A stretch of 64,000 nt of DNA from CAWHJN01 sp963829705 (GCA_963829705.1 CAWHJN010000005.1:1240001-1304000); one strand, 5' to 3'; counted from the first letter of the stretch, positions 1-10,733 are shown. Translations and numbers: made by a program. The notes: generated by a model not told the origin, from the letters alone.

Positions 1-2352
1 ACGACGACGACCGCCGTGCTGGAGGCCGAGGAGTTGCAGGCGCTGCCTATCGTGAACGTGCAGGATGCCATCAACCTCCAGGCGGGCGTCAGCGATGGGC
101 ACTTCCGCGGCGGACGCATCGGGGAAGTCGCCTACCTCGTCAACGGGGTTCCGATCAACAACGCCTTCAACGGGCAGCAGGCATTTGAGATCGAGCAGAA
201 CATGGTGCAGAGCCTGGAGGTGATCTCCGGGGTGTTCAACGCGGAATACGGCCAGGCCCTCTCCGGGGTCGTCAACATCACGACGAAAGGGGTGCCGGCC
301 GAGTGGAACGCGCAGGCTCTCGGGTACGTCGGCTCGCTGGCGTCGACGCGTGAGATCGAATTCGTCAGGCGCACCGCGGAGCCGGGCACCGACCTGTCGG
401 TCGAGGACTTCGAGAGCGAGCGCGTGAGCTATCTCGACGCCGCCGCCTTCCCGAACCTCCAAGACTACCAGATTTCGCTGGGTGGGCCGCTGCTGGCACG
501 GCGCGTGGGCTTTCAGGTATCGGTGCGGTACTTGAGCAACAACTCGCATTTCATCGGACGCGACCTCTTCGCACCGAGCGATTCGTCCGTCGGGCTCAAC
601 ACCGGGCTCGATCCGCAAAACTGGCGGCTGGTTTCCACGGGCGATGGGGATTTCGTGTCCATGAACAAGACCGACCGGCTCTCGCTCAACGGCAACGTCT
701 CGTTCGACGTGACGAGCGATTTCCGGCTGAGCTACGACGGGTTTTATCAGGGGGGCACCTACTACCCGTATTCGCACGCGCTCAAATACGTCCCGCGCGG
801 GCTCAACCACACCGACTTCGTCAACCACACCCACATCCTGGCAGCGCGGTACACGCTGGGCCAGAGCGCCTTCGCCAACCTCTCGTACAGCTACCTCTTC
901 GACGATACCGACGTGGAGTTGTACGAAAGTCCCACCGATCCGCGCTACGTCAGCTCCCAGGTATCGTCGCTTCAGGGCGTGAACGCCTTCCAGGTCGGCG
1001 GCAACGACCTGTCCACGTCGCTTCAGCGCACGGAGACGCACACGGTGGTGGGCAACTACACCCACCAGCTCAACCGGGTGCACCTGGCGAAGGCGGGCTT
1101 CCAGGTCCGCCGCCACCGCATCCGCAACCGCGATTTCGGCATCGAGCGCTCGTTCCGAACCGGCTTCCAGCCGCAGGTGTCGCCCGACCAATTTTCCGAC
1201 AACCGGCTCGAGACGAACCCCGCTGAACTGGCCATCTACGTCCAGGACAAGATGGAACTCGGGACGATGATCATCAACGCGGGCCTTCGGTTCGACTACT
1301 TCGACCCGGATTACCTCATCCCCATCGACTGGGCGCAGGCCAACCTGGAGCGGATTCCCAACCCCGAAGCGCCCACCGACTCCATCTCGAACCGCACGCA
1401 GGCGGGCATAGAATACCAGATCAGCCCGCGCTTCGGCATCGCCTTTCCCATCTCGTCTACGGGCGTGATGCGCTTCTCTGCCGGGCTGTTCTTCCAGATT
1501 CCGAGCTTCAGCCTGCTCTACACCAACCCGGAGTACGAAGTCAACCCGCTGTCGAGTTCGAGCCAGTTTGGCAACCCGTCGCTGAAGCCGGAGCGGACGC
1601 TGGCCTTCGAGCTCGGTCTCCAGCAGGGGCTGACCGACGAGATCGGCGTGGACCTCACCGTGTTCGCCAAAGACATCCGCAACCTGGTGGGCCAGGAGAT
1701 CGTGCGGACGCCTCGGGGCGATTATGCCGTGCGCTGGATCAACACGGATTACGGCAACGTGCGCGGCTTCACGTTCTCGCTTTTCAAGCGGGGCCTCAGC
1801 CCGCTCTCCGGGTCGCTCGATTACACGCTTCAGTTTGCACAGGGCACGGCGTCGTCGCCCGGCGAGGCCTTTGGCCGCCAGCAGTCGGGCCTGACCGAGA
1901 CGCTCTCGCTCATCCGGCTCGGCTGGGACCGCCGCCACATCCTCAACGGCACGCTCACCTACGCCCCCAGCACGGCCACGTCGGTTTCTGCCGTGGGGCG
2001 GTTCCAGAGCGGCACGCCCTACACCACCGTCCGCAACTTCGTGCGCTCTCCCGTCGACAACAACGCCGACCGGCCCCTCAGCTTCGTGACCGACCTCCGG
2101 GCTTACTACAAGCCTCCGTTCCTGCCTGTCGATGCCAGCCTGTTCCTCCAGGTCGAGAACGTCTTCGACGCCGAGATCCAGACCAACGTCTACAACGACT
2201 CGGGCCGCGCCGACGAGACCATCACGCTGTCGCAGTATGAGCAGCAGGGCGTTCAGGTGGGCGGCGTCAACAGCCTCCGCGAGTTTTTCTACCGGCAGGA
2301 GTTCTACGGGGCTCCGCGCCGCGTGAGCCTCGGGCTCCGCATCGACCTGTAG
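1..2352 (+). CDS. TonB-dependent outer-membrane receptor, 5' end outside window
   Basis: Outer-membrane beta-barrel receptor, probably for uptake of a bulky nutrient or for surface-complex function. The frame is open from base 1; the first GTG (16) lies inside a plug domain, so the true start is upstream. The first ~100 visible residues are a plug (VQDAINLQAGV, VNGVPINN, GQALSGVVNITTKG), followed by ~650 residues of alternating beta-barrel strands typical of TonB receptors. The signal peptide, carboxypeptidase-like domain and TonB box would be in the missing part. The last residue is Leu, not the usual Phe/Trp. It is followed after 42 nt by a T9SS-type secreted protein and a PorV-like protein, suggesting a surface-assembly operon. 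The substrate cannot be told. Confidence 0.9.
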   Translation, partial: TTTTAVLEAEELQALPIVNVQDAINLQAGVSDGHFRGGRIGEVAYLVNGVPINNAFNGQQAFEIEQNMVQSLEVISGVFNAEYGQALSGVVNITTKGVPAEWNAQALGYVGSLASTREIEFVRRTAEPGTDLSVEDFESERVSYLDAAAFPNLQDYQISLGGPLLARRVGFQVSVRYLSNNSHFIGRDLFAPSDSSVGLNTGLDPQNWRLVSTGDGDFVSMNKTDRLSLNGNVSFDVTSDFRLSYDGFYQGGTYYPYSHALKYVPRGLNHTDFVNHTHILAARYTLGQSAFANLSYSYLFDDTDVELYESPTDPRYVSSQVSSLQGVNAFQVGGNDLSTSLQRTETHTVVGNYTHQLNRVHLAKAGFQVRRHRIRNRDFGIERSFRTGFQPQVSPDQFSDNRLETNPAELAIYVQDKMELGTMIINAGLRFDYFDPDYLIPIDWAQANLERIPNPEAPTDSISNRTQAGIEYQISPRFGIAFPISSTGVMRFSAGLFFQIPSFSLLYTNPEYEVNPLSSSSQFGNPSLKPERTLAFELGLQQGLTDEIGVDLTVFAKDIRNLVGQEIVRTPRGDYAVRWINTDYGNVRGFTFSLFKRGLSPLSGSLDYTLQFAQGTASSPGEAFGRQQSGLTETLSLIRLGWDRRHILNGTLTYAPSTATSVSAVGRFQSGTPYTTVRNFVRSPVDNNADRPLSFVTDLRAYYKPPFLPVDASLFLQVENVFDAEIQTNVYNDSGRADETITLSQYEQQGVQVGGVNSLREFFYRQEFYGAPRRVSLGLRIDL

Positions 2353-2394
2353 CCTCTCCTTCCCGCGTTTTTCCTTCGCGCCGTCTCGTAACCG

Positions 2395-5300
2395 GTGTTT
2401 ACCGTGCAGCTTCCGAATCTTCGCCTCGCCCTTTCCGCGACCGCTGTCGCGTGTCTGTTCGTCCTCGTGGCAAGCGTGCCGACCGCCAGCGGCCAGGGCT
2501 CCGATATTCCGCCCGAGTACCGGGGGCAGGAGTCCTCCATCGCGCGCGGCGTGCTCGACGGCAACCTCATCGAAACCAACTTTCGCAACCAGGGCGAGCT
2601 CGCGCGCTACGACGACGCGCCCTGGGGCGTGTGGCCGCGTGGCATCGGGGGGCGCCATATCGACGGCATCGGCGTGATGGTGGCGGGCAGGGTGGCCGGT
2701 GAACGCACCGACTATCCGCAGTTCTACCCGAACGCGACGAGTGACACGACGCTCAACCCCGTCATCCTCAACTACCGCGATGCGGGCAAGCGCGTGGGCC
2801 CGCGAGGCGAGATCTGGGGCTGGCTGCCCTTGCCAGGCTTCCACAACCCCAACCGCCTCGACCCCATCACAGGGCAGCGCACGCCGACGCCCGCACTCAG
2901 CGACGATCCCACGTCGTGGCCGCCCTTCTGGCCCGACCGCCTCGACAACCCGGACGATCCGGGATGGGCCGGTAGCTGGGACGGGTTCTTCGGCAAAGGC
3001 GTCTTCAACGCAGACCTCGAAGGCTTCTACGTCGTCGATGACATGCGCGACTGGGAATACATCCTCGACCCGCAGACGGGCACGCCGTTCAGCCCCTACG
3101 GAGTCTTCTACTCGCGCCCCGGCGATCCCACCGCAGGCGGGCTGGGGATGCAGACGAAAGTGCGCCTCTTTCAGTGGGCCAACGTGCTCGCCGAAGACCT
3201 CATGTTCATCCTCTACCGGATCACGAACGTGGGCGATTACGACCACGACCAGCTCTATTTCGCCCAGGCGATGGACTACGGCCTCGGTACCGAGGAAGGC
3301 GACGAGAACGCCGCCTTCGACCCCATCGAGGACGTCGCGTATGGCTGGGATCAGGATGGCCTGTGCACGCGCACGACCGGCGGGCAGTACAACTGCGGAT
3401 ACACCGGCTTCGCCTTTCTCGAAAGCCCAGCCCTCGAAAGCGACGGCCTCGACAACGACCAGGACGGCCTCACCGACGAACTGCGCTTTGGCGGAGCGGG
3501 TGCGCTCGTGGAGGGGCAGGCACAGATTCAGGCCGCCGCAGGGGCCTACGACCTCGCGCTTTTCGAAGCCTACTACGGACCCGTCACCGAGCGGCCCGCC
3601 TACCGCGCCGGACGCTGGTGGACGGGCGACGAGAACATGGACTGGGTGGGCTACGAGGACGTCAACGGAAACGGGACGCACGACCTCGGCGAACCCGTCA
3701 ACAACGACGTGGGGCGCGACGGGCTGGGGCCGTTCGACCTGGGCTACCCAGGCCCCGACACCGGCGAGGCCGATGGGATGCCCACGCCCGGCGAACCCAA
3801 CTTCGACGAACTCGACGTCGACGAGTCGGATCAGGTGGGCCTCACCGGCTTCGACCTCAACACGCGCCCGTTCTACGAGAACGGCGACAACCTCCGCAGC
3901 GACACCTGGCTCTTCGACCGGATCATCAACTACGCCCAGTTTGAACTCGGCACACCCGCTGCGGACTTCCAGGCCGACATCGAGCCGTTCCTACTGTTCG
4001 TCTCCGGCCCGGTGACGCTGGCTCCGCAGACGACCTCGTTCTTCTCGACCGCCTGGATCTTCGGTGCCAACGAGGCCGACTTCTTCAAAAACCGGCGTGT
4101 GGCGCAGAACATCTACAACGCCGATTACAACTTTGCCCAGCCGCCGTTCACGCCCACGCTCACAGCGGTGCCAGGCGACGGGCGCGTCGTGCTCAGTTGG
4201 GACACGGTCGCCGTCGGCAGCTTCGACCGCTTCAGCCAGCAGCGCGACTTCGAGGGCTTCCGCCTGTACAAAGGCACCGATCCGCTGCTCACCGATGCGC
4301 GCCTGGTTACGGACGTCAACGGGACGCCCACCTTCTACCGGCCCATCGCGCAGTGGGATTTGGCCGACGGCATCCGCGGCAGCGTGCCCGTGCTCGGGGG
4401 GGACGCGGTGTACAGCCTCGGCAACGATTCCGGTCTCCAGTTCTTCTACGTCGACGAAAACGTGACCAACGGCGTGACCTACTACTACGCCCTCGTCGCC
4501 TACGACCGTGGCTTCACCGATCCCAACAACCCCAACTCGCCGCCCATCGACCCGCAGGAAAACACGTTCAACTTCAGCGTCAACCAGGCGGGCCGGCTCA
4601 CCGGGCTTTCCCAGAACGCAGCCGTCGTGACGCCCCGCGCGCCCGCAGCAGGCTACGTCGCCGGTGGAGCCAACGAGGACCTCTCCCACGTGACCGGCGG
4701 CCTCGGGACGGGGTCGGGTGGGGTCGAGATCCTCAACGACGGCGACCTCACGGCGGACGCTGTGTACCGCGTCACCTTCCATTCCGAGTTTCTCGAGAAC
4801 AGCGAGCTCTACGAAACGACGGCCTACTCGGTCACCGACATCACCTCGGGCACGAACCTGCTCGACCACACCCGGATGTCGATGGTGACGCCTTACCTCG
4901 ACGGCTTCGTGTTCCAGATCAACAACGCGGCGGGGGTGGCGCTGGCACCCGCGCGCACGGGCTACGTGGGGCAGCAGGACGGCGCGACCACCTACAACCT
5001 CGACCCGACCCAACTGCCAGACGTGAACGCCGGGTGGATCGCCACCGTACGGCGCGACACCACCGGGCTGGGCACGGTGACGCCGTGGGACTACGAGTTG
5101 CGCTGGGTGAACGAGGCGGATTCGCTGTACTCGCCGCCGCGCGTCGTCGGCTTTTTGCGGCAGCCTATCCCCGTCTTTGCCGTCAACACGAGCAAGAACA
5201 CGCTCGTCGATCTGCTGCCGCGTGACGTGAATGGCAACGGCACGTTCGACGTGGAAGACGAACTCGTGATCGCCGAAGCGCCCCGCTCGGGCATCGGGCG

Positions 5301-5775
5301 GCGCTACCGCTACCGGGTCTCGTTCCGCGAGGCGAGCGGCGGGGCGGCACCTGCCCCCGGCACCGCGCTCCACATCGGTGTGACGCGGCCCTTTTTCGAG
5401 GGGGATTTTTTCCAGTTCACCCTGCGTGGCTCCTCCACCGACGCCGACGCCGCGCGCGAGCAGTTGAACCGAATTGCCGTCGTCCCGAACCCGTACATCG
5501 GGGCTTCGGTCTACGAGGCGCGTTCCCAGATCGAAGGCCGGGGCGACCGGGTGGTGCAGTTTATCCACCTTCCGCAGCAGTGTACGATTCGCATTTTCAC
5601 GCTCCGCGGCGAGTTGATCCGCACGCTCCGGCACGATGCAGCAGCGAGCGACGGTTCTGAATCCTGGAACCTCCGCACGGAGGGCAATGAGAACGTCGCC
5701 TTCGGGATCTACATCTACCACGTAGAAGCTCCAGGCATCGGCGAATACGTCGGGCGCCTGGCCCTCGTGAAATGA
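2395..5775 (+). CDS. Large secreted protein with FN3-like region and T9SS-type C-terminal domain
   Basis: 1126 aa, starting at GTG 2395 (GTG 2404 is an alternative). The N-terminal ~33 residues form a signal peptide (hydrophobic AVACLFVLVASV, then ASGQ). The middle carries Asp/Asn-rich, calcium-binding-like stretches (DVNGNGTHDLGEP near residue 420 and DVNGNGTFDVEDE near 943). A fibronectin type III-like module lies at about residues 583-700 (VVLSW, TYYYALVAYDRG). The last ~100 residues have the PNPY... RIFTLRGELIRTL... GIYIYHVEA pattern of type IX secretion sorting domains. The stop overlaps the next gene's ATG (ATGA). It is probably exported and surface-anchored. No enzymatic domain was recognised. 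Confidence 0.85.
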   Translation: MFTVQLPNLRLALSATAVACLFVLVASVPTASGQGSDIPPEYRGQESSIARGVLDGNLIETNFRNQGELARYDDAPWGVWPRGIGGRHIDGIGVMVAGRVAGERTDYPQFYPNATSDTTLNPVILNYRDAGKRVGPRGEIWGWLPLPGFHNPNRLDPITGQRTPTPALSDDPTSWPPFWPDRLDNPDDPGWAGSWDGFFGKGVFNADLEGFYVVDDMRDWEYILDPQTGTPFSPYGVFYSRPGDPTAGGLGMQTKVRLFQWANVLAEDLMFILYRITNVGDYDHDQLYFAQAMDYGLGTEEGDENAAFDPIEDVAYGWDQDGLCTRTTGGQYNCGYTGFAFLESPALESDGLDNDQDGLTDELRFGGAGALVEGQAQIQAAAGAYDLALFEAYYGPVTERPAYRAGRWWTGDENMDWVGYEDVNGNGTHDLGEPVNNDVGRDGLGPFDLGYPGPDTGEADGMPTPGEPNFDELDVDESDQVGLTGFDLNTRPFYENGDNLRSDTWLFDRIINYAQFELGTPAADFQADIEPFLLFVSGPVTLAPQTTSFFSTAWIFGANEADFFKNRRVAQNIYNADYNFAQPPFTPTLTAVPGDGRVVLSWDTVAVGSFDRFSQQRDFEGFRLYKGTDPLLTDARLVTDVNGTPTFYRPIAQWDLADGIRGSVPVLGGDAVYSLGNDSGLQFFYVDENVTNGVTYYYALVAYDRGFTDPNNPNSPPIDPQENTFNFSVNQAGRLTGLSQNAAVVTPRAPAAGYVAGGANEDLSHVTGGLGTGSGGVEILNDGDLTADAVYRVTFHSEFLENSELYETTAYSVTDITSGTNLLDHTRMSMVTPYLDGFVFQINNAAGVALAPARTGYVGQQDGATTYNLDPTQLPDVNAGWIATVRRDTTGLGTVTPWDYELRWVNEADSLYSPPRVVGFLRQPIPVFAVNTSKNTLVDLLPRDVNGNGTFDVEDELVIAEAPRSGIGRRYRYRVSFREASGGAAPAPGTALHIGVTRPFFEGDFFQFTLRGSSTDADAAREQLNRIAVVPNPYIGASVYEARSQIEGRGDRVVQFIHLPQQCTIRIFTLRGELIRTLRHDAAASDGSESWNLRTEGNENVAFGIYIYHVEAPGIGEYVGRLALVK

Positions 5776-6899
5776 ACCCATCTCGCGCAATGACCTCTTC
5801 TCGCCTCGGGGCCTGTGGCCTCTCGCTCTCCCGCACGCCTGGCCGCCGCCATGTGCTGCGCTGCCTCGTGCTGGTGCTTGCCGTCGCGGGGGCGTCGCTT
5901 CCTGCCCGCGCCCAGGACCGGGTGGGCACGACGGCCGGGACGTTCCTGACCCTCGGCGCGGGTGCGCGCGCCCAGTCGCTCGGACACGCCTACGCCGCCA
6001 CCACCACGGGCGGCGACGCGCTGTTCTGGAACCCGGCAGGAGCCGCGCGCCAGGACGCCTGGAGTCCGGGGAACGCGGGCGGCTTCCACGGCAACGTGTT
6101 TCTGACCCAGCACGAGTGGATTGCCGACATCCGCTACAACGCCGCCGGCGCGACGATTTCGATTGGCCCCACCGGCACCCTCGGCCTGAGCATCGCCTCG
6201 GTCAACTACGGACGCGACGAGGTCCGCACCGAGCAGCAGCCAGAAGGCACCGGCGAAACGTTCGGGGCCTCCGACTTCAGCTTCGGCCTGACGTATGCGC
6301 GCCCGCTCACCGAGTCGTTCTACTTCGGCGGCACGGCCAAAGTCGTCCGCCAGTCCATCTGGGACATGAGCGCCACCGGCGTGGCCGTCGACCTCGGCAT
6401 CATCCTCGAAACGGGGTTCAACGGCGTCATCATCGCGGCGTCGATCCAGAACTTCGGCAGCAAGATGAAGATGCGGGGCATCAACGCCCAGCGCTACGTG
6501 GACATCGACGAGAACAGCGCGGGCAACAGCGAGAACGTGACGTTCGAGATGGACATGGAGAGCTGGGACATGCCGCTCTCGTTTCGCTTCGGGACGAGCG
6601 CGCCCCTCGTGCGCGCGGCGGGACTCGAACTCCGCCTCCTCGCCGACGCCCAGCAGACCAACGACAACGTGCTCAACGCCGATTTCGGCGGACTCGCCAG
6701 CTACGACGCCGGGCCGGTCGGCCTGGAACTGCGCGCGGGCTACCGGGACGCTTTCGTCGACAACGTGGACAACCACCTCTCCTTTGGCGGGGGCGTCCGC
6801 GCCCGCGTCTCCGGTGTCGCCCTCGGGCTGGACGTGGCCTACGTGCCGTTCGACTTTCTCGGAAGCACCACGCTGATCGACCTCCGCCTTGATTTTTAG
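5772..6899 (+). CDS. PorV/PorQ family outer-membrane protein
   Basis: 375 aa, or 369 aa if ATG 5790 is used. An N-terminal signal peptide ends around ARAQD. The opening GTFLTLGAGARAQSLGHAY and ALFWNPAGAA motifs are hallmarks of the PorV/PorQ (UPF0164) family of 14-stranded FadL-like barrels, which in the type IX secretion pathway carry cargo from the translocon to the attachment complex. The C-terminus ends in DLRLDF with a terminal Phe, as in outer-membrane barrels. The gene overlaps the preceding T9SS-type cargo gene by 4 nt, so it may be a dedicated shuttle for that protein. Family assignment is firm; the exact role is inferred. Confidence 0.85.
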   Translation: MNPSRAMTSSRLGACGLSLSRTPGRRHVLRCLVLVLAVAGASLPARAQDRVGTTAGTFLTLGAGARAQSLGHAYAATTTGGDALFWNPAGAARQDAWSPGNAGGFHGNVFLTQHEWIADIRYNAAGATISIGPTGTLGLSIASVNYGRDEVRTEQQPEGTGETFGASDFSFGLTYARPLTESFYFGGTAKVVRQSIWDMSATGVAVDLGIILETGFNGVIIAASIQNFGSKMKMRGINAQRYVDIDENSAGNSENVTFEMDMESWDMPLSFRFGTSAPLVRAAGLELRLLADAQQTNDNVLNADFGGLASYDAGPVGLELRAGYRDAFVDNVDNHLSFGGGVRARVSGVALGLDVAYVPFDFLGSTTLIDLRLDF

Positions 6900-6906
6900 G
6901 AGCACT

Positions 6907-8590
6907 ATGGGCCCGGGGAGGCGGTGGGGCGTCTGCGTCGGCCTCCTCCTGCTGGGCGTACTGACGGTGGCCGGAGGCTGCTCCGGGGCGACGGACGAGG
7001 TGCCGGCCGCGGCCACCATCGACGGGCTGGCGTTGAGCGGCGACGAGTTTCTCCGCTCGTACCTCGATTACCTCATCACGACCGGCCAGAACGACACAGA
7101 AGCGCTGCGCCGCCGCCACTTCGACGCGCTCGTCGATGCGTACCTGCTGGGGGCGGAAGCCGAGCGGCGCGGCTTGGGCGAGGACAGCACACTCCAGGCC
7201 GAGGCCCGCCTGGCACGTCGGCGGCTGATCGGGGCGCGCTTCTACGAGAAGACCGTACTCGACACGCTCGCCGCGCTTTCCGAGGCCGACGCGCAGCGTG
7301 CCTACGCACTCAGCGAGGAGCAGCGGATCGTGCGGCACCTCTACTTCCGCAGCCCGGACGCGGCGGCGGCGGCGCACGCCCGCCTCGAAGCGGGCCGCCC
7401 GTTCCTGGAGGAGGCGAGGGCGCTCTACGACACGCAGGATAGCCTCGCGGGCTACCTCGGCGCGGTGCGCTACTGGCAACTCGACGACGCCTTCGCCGAG
7501 GCGGCCTTCTCGACGCCCGTAGGGGACCTATTCCCCGCCGTTCCGCAGCCGCGTGGGCTACCACATCGTCTACGTCGAAGACCGCCTCCGCAACCCCATC
7601 CTGACCGAAGACGCCTTCACGCGGCGGCGCGCGGGGATCGAAAACCAGCTTCGGCTTCGCAGGCGACGCCTCGAAGGCGATGCCTTCGTCCGCAGCTTCA
7701 TGGAGGCGCGCAACGTGGCCGTCAACCGCGCGACCCTCCGCGCGCTGACGCGCACCATCGCCGCCCTGCAAGGCGACGCCCTGCCCGACGCGCAGCAGGG
7801 ACCGAACGCGGTGTTTCTGGCCTCCGAGGAAGCCGAGATTCTGGGCTCGTTGCCGCCGGATACGCCTCTGGCCACGTACGAACTGGGCGGCCTGCGGCAG
7901 ACGTTCACGCTCGCCGATTACGTGTTCTGGCTCGACGTGCTGCCGCCTGCTGAGGCGCGCAACCGCACGGGGGCTTCGCTGGGTCGGGCGCTTCGCAACG
8001 AAGTGCTGGCACGCGCGGGTGAAGCGTCCGGCATCGGCGACGAGCCTGAGGTCCGCCGCGAACTCGAACGCCTACAACGGCTCCGGCTCGCCGATGCGCT
8101 CCGGGCGCAGCTCCGCCAGGCAGCGCCTGCTCCTGCCGACACCGCCCGCCTCGCCCGCATCGCCGACAGCCTGGGGGTGTCGCCCCGGCAGCAGGTGGCC
8201 GATTTCTGGGTGGTGACGTTCCCGACACGGGAGGAGGCTGAGCGGGCACGGCCCGTTCTGGCCGCGGCACCGGGCCGCGCGCCGTCGCGGCCCGGCTTCC
8301 AGCAGTACGAGGGCGTGGCGCTCCGTGAGGTGCGGCCGTGGGCCGCCGCTGTGCGCGCCGCACCGCTGGGCAGCGCCGTGCTGGCCTCAGCGGAAGACGG
8401 AGGCTGGGCCGTCCTCTACGTCACCGACCGCCGGACGGAGAGGGGCGCGCCGGGCGGCGAGAGCCTCGCGTCGTTTGTTGCCGAGGCCGACCTTCTCCGC
8501 CGACTCCGGCAGGAGCGCCCCGTCGATGTCGACGAGGAGCAGGTGCAGCAGCTCATTACTCCGCCCGCCGTTCCGCAAGGCCGCCGCTGA
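6907..8590 (+). CDS. Parvulin-type peptidyl-prolyl isomerase lipoprotein (frame broken by one base)
   Basis: Start chosen at ATG 6907, preceded by AGGAG at 6899-6903. The signal sequence ends in a lipobox-like VAGGC, so this is probably a lipoprotein. A SurA-like N-terminal helical region is followed by a PpiC parvulin domain (RIVRHLYFRS ... FAEAAFSTPVGDL). The frame then fails; the following frame resumes at once with VGYHIVYVEDR, the classic parvulin C-terminal strand. Removing one C from the CCCC run at 7533-7536 restores GDLFPPFRSRVGYHIVYVEDR and a protein of about 560 aa ending at 8590. A second helical segment follows. Likely role: periplasmic folding of the envelope proteins encoded upstream. 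Confidence 0.8.
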
Positions 8591-8616
8591 GCGCGCGGCC
8601 CCGTTCCCCTCTACCC

Positions 8617-10626
8617 ATGTCTCCTCTCCACCGCGGATTGCTCCTTTTCACGTGCGCCTGCGCGGCCCTCGCGCTGGCCCTGCCGACCGCGGCGCAGAGC
8701 GGCGGTTTCTACACGACCGCAGGCGGGCAGATCGTCAGTCCGGACGGGACGCCGGTTGTGCTCCGCGGCGTGGGGCTGGGCGGATGGCTCGTGCCCGAAG
8801 GCTACATGCTCCACATCAACGCCCCGGACGGAGGCTCGCCGCGCACCATCCGGGCGCAGGTCGAAGACCTCATCGGAAGCGAAGACGCCGACACCTTCTT
8901 CCAGCTCTACCGCGAGCACTACGTCCAGGAAAAAGACATCGCCGCCATCGCCGCGTGGGGGTACGACCACGTGCGGCTGCCTTTCCACTACAAGGACTTC
9001 TGGAACCCCGAAACGGAGCAGTTCCGAGAAGAGGGGTTCTCGCTGCTCGATACCTTCCTGAACTGGTGCCGGACGTACGGGGTGGACGTCATCCTCGACA
9101 TGCACGCCGCGCCGGGCGCCCAGAACAGCGGCAACATCAGCGACAGCGACGGCGAGGCCCGCCTCTGGACCGAGCCCGATCCCTACCAGGATTGGACGGT
9201 CGCCATCTGGGCCGAGATCGCGCGCCGCTATGCGAGCGACACGCTCATCATCGGGTACGACCTGATCAACGAACCCGTACTGCCCGCGAGCGTCCCGGCA
9301 AGCGATCTCCGGAACCTGTACGTCCGCCTCCGCGACGCCATCCGCGCGGTCGATCCGAATCACATCCTGTTTATCGAAGGCAACTACTACGCGACGGACT
9401 TCAGTGCGATCGAGACGCCTTTCGACGACAACATGGTTTACGCCTTCCACAAATACTGGAACGCGCCGAACCAGGGCTCCATCCAGTACCTGCTCGACCT
9501 CCGCGAGCGGACCGGCGTGCCCCTCTGGCTGGGTGAGACGGGAGAAAATTCGAACCCCTGGTTTTACGCGACGCGGACGCTCGCCGAGGCCAACGGCATC
9601 GGGTGGAACTGGTGGACGCACAAGAAAATCGAGACGATCAGCGCGCCCGTCTCGGCGCCGTTTGCACCCGGCTACCAGGCCCTCGTCAACTACTGGCGTG
9701 GAGCCGGGCCGCGCCCTTCGGCTGCCGCGGCGCGGCAGGCGCTCTTCGCCATGGCCCGCGGCCTCGACCTCGACGCAACGGTGACCAATATTGGCGTGCT
9801 GGCTTCCCTTTTCGACGACAGCTTCGGCACGACGGCCCGGCCCTTCCGCGAGCACCGCATCCCCGGAGCCATCCACGCGGTGCATTACGATGTCGGTAAC
9901 CAGGGCGTGGCCTACAGCGACCAGGACCCGTGGGCCGTCGCGGGCACTCCGGGCAGCGGCAACACGGGCGGCGTGTACCGCAACGACGGCGTCGACATCG
10001 AGCCGTCGGTGGATCCGCAGGGGTATGCCTACAACGTGGGGTGGATCGAGGCCCTGGAATGGCTCCAGTACACCGTCACCGTGGAAGAGGCCGCTACGTA
10101 CGACGTGGAGTTTCGCGTGGCCAGCGGCGGCTCGGGCGGACGATTCAGCGTTTTGCTCGGCGGCGACGTGATCGGGAGCGTGACCGTCAGTGGCACGGGC
10201 GGCTGGCAGGCGTGGCGGTCGGTGTGGCTCCGCGGCGTCGAACTGCCCGCCGGGGAGCACACGCTCCGGCTGTCCGTCCGCACGGGCGGTTTCAACCTGA
10301 ACACGATGCGGTTCGTCAAAGCTGAGGAGACGGACGTTGATGGAAACGCCTCGTTCGAGAGCGCGCTGCTCGAGGTATTTCCGAACCCGGCTCCGGGCCG
10401 GGCCACCCTGCGGTTTCGCACGACGCAGCCGGGCGAGGCGTCGGTGACGGTTTTCGACGTGCTCGGGCGGCCCGTGCGGACTCTGGCCCTCGGCCTGGTA
10501 GGCCCCGGCGACCACCGCATCCCGCTCGACCTTGCGCTCGCTTCGGGAACGTATGTACTTCAGCTTTCCGTAGACGCAGGGAAGGACGTCCATTCCTTCC
10601 GGCACGTGGTGAACGTGATCCGGTAG
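8617..10626 (+). CDS. Secreted GH5 glycosidase with CBM6-like module and T9SS sorting domain
   Basis: 669 aa from ATG 8617. The signal peptide ends near PTAAQS. Residues ~30-380 are a glycoside hydrolase family 5 barrel (endoglucanase/exo-glucanase type): VLRGVGLGGWLVPEGYM, HVRLPFHY, the acid/base Glu219 in LINEP and the nucleophile Glu307 in WLGETGE. Residues ~410-570 look like a family 6 carbohydrate-binding module (GVDIEPS, NVGWIEALEWLQYTV). The last ~75 residues are a T9SS C-terminal domain (EVFPNPAPGRATL, VFDVLGRPVRTL, SGTYVLQL). It is probably a surface-attached or secreted beta-glucan hydrolase. A GH3 beta-glucosidase gene follows. Confidence 0.9.
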   Translation: MSPLHRGLLLFTCACAALALALPTAAQSGGFYTTAGGQIVSPDGTPVVLRGVGLGGWLVPEGYMLHINAPDGGSPRTIRAQVEDLIGSEDADTFFQLYREHYVQEKDIAAIAAWGYDHVRLPFHYKDFWNPETEQFREEGFSLLDTFLNWCRTYGVDVILDMHAAPGAQNSGNISDSDGEARLWTEPDPYQDWTVAIWAEIARRYASDTLIIGYDLINEPVLPASVPASDLRNLYVRLRDAIRAVDPNHILFIEGNYYATDFSAIETPFDDNMVYAFHKYWNAPNQGSIQYLLDLRERTGVPLWLGETGENSNPWFYATRTLAEANGIGWNWWTHKKIETISAPVSAPFAPGYQALVNYWRGAGPRPSAAAARQALFAMARGLDLDATVTNIGVLASLFDDSFGTTARPFREHRIPGAIHAVHYDVGNQGVAYSDQDPWAVAGTPGSGNTGGVYRNDGVDIEPSVDPQGYAYNVGWIEALEWLQYTVTVEEAATYDVEFRVASGGSGGRFSVLLGGDVIGSVTVSGTGGWQAWRSVWLRGVELPAGEHTLRLSVRTGGFNLNTMRFVKAEETDVDGNASFESALLEVFPNPAPGRATLRFRTTQPGEASVTVFDVLGRPVRTLALGLVGPGDHRIPLDLALASGTYVLQLSVDAGKDVHSFRHVVNVIR

Positions 10627-10733
10627 TCCACCGGCAGGCACGCCGTGCAGCCTGTAGGACTCTTTTCCTCGACTCGCCGGTACTGAGCGGCCCGTTTTCC
10701 CGCTCGTCCCCCTCGCGTCCTTTTCTCCCTGCC

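Noticed and set aside
3991..5790. 599-codon open frame on the minus strand
   Set aside because: It is antisense to the T9SS-type secreted protein with coherent domains; composition is Arg/Val/Gly-rich without motifs, as expected in high-GC DNA.
8611..10641. 676-codon open frame on the minus strand
   Set aside because: Antisense shadow of the GH5 gene; no recognisable domain.
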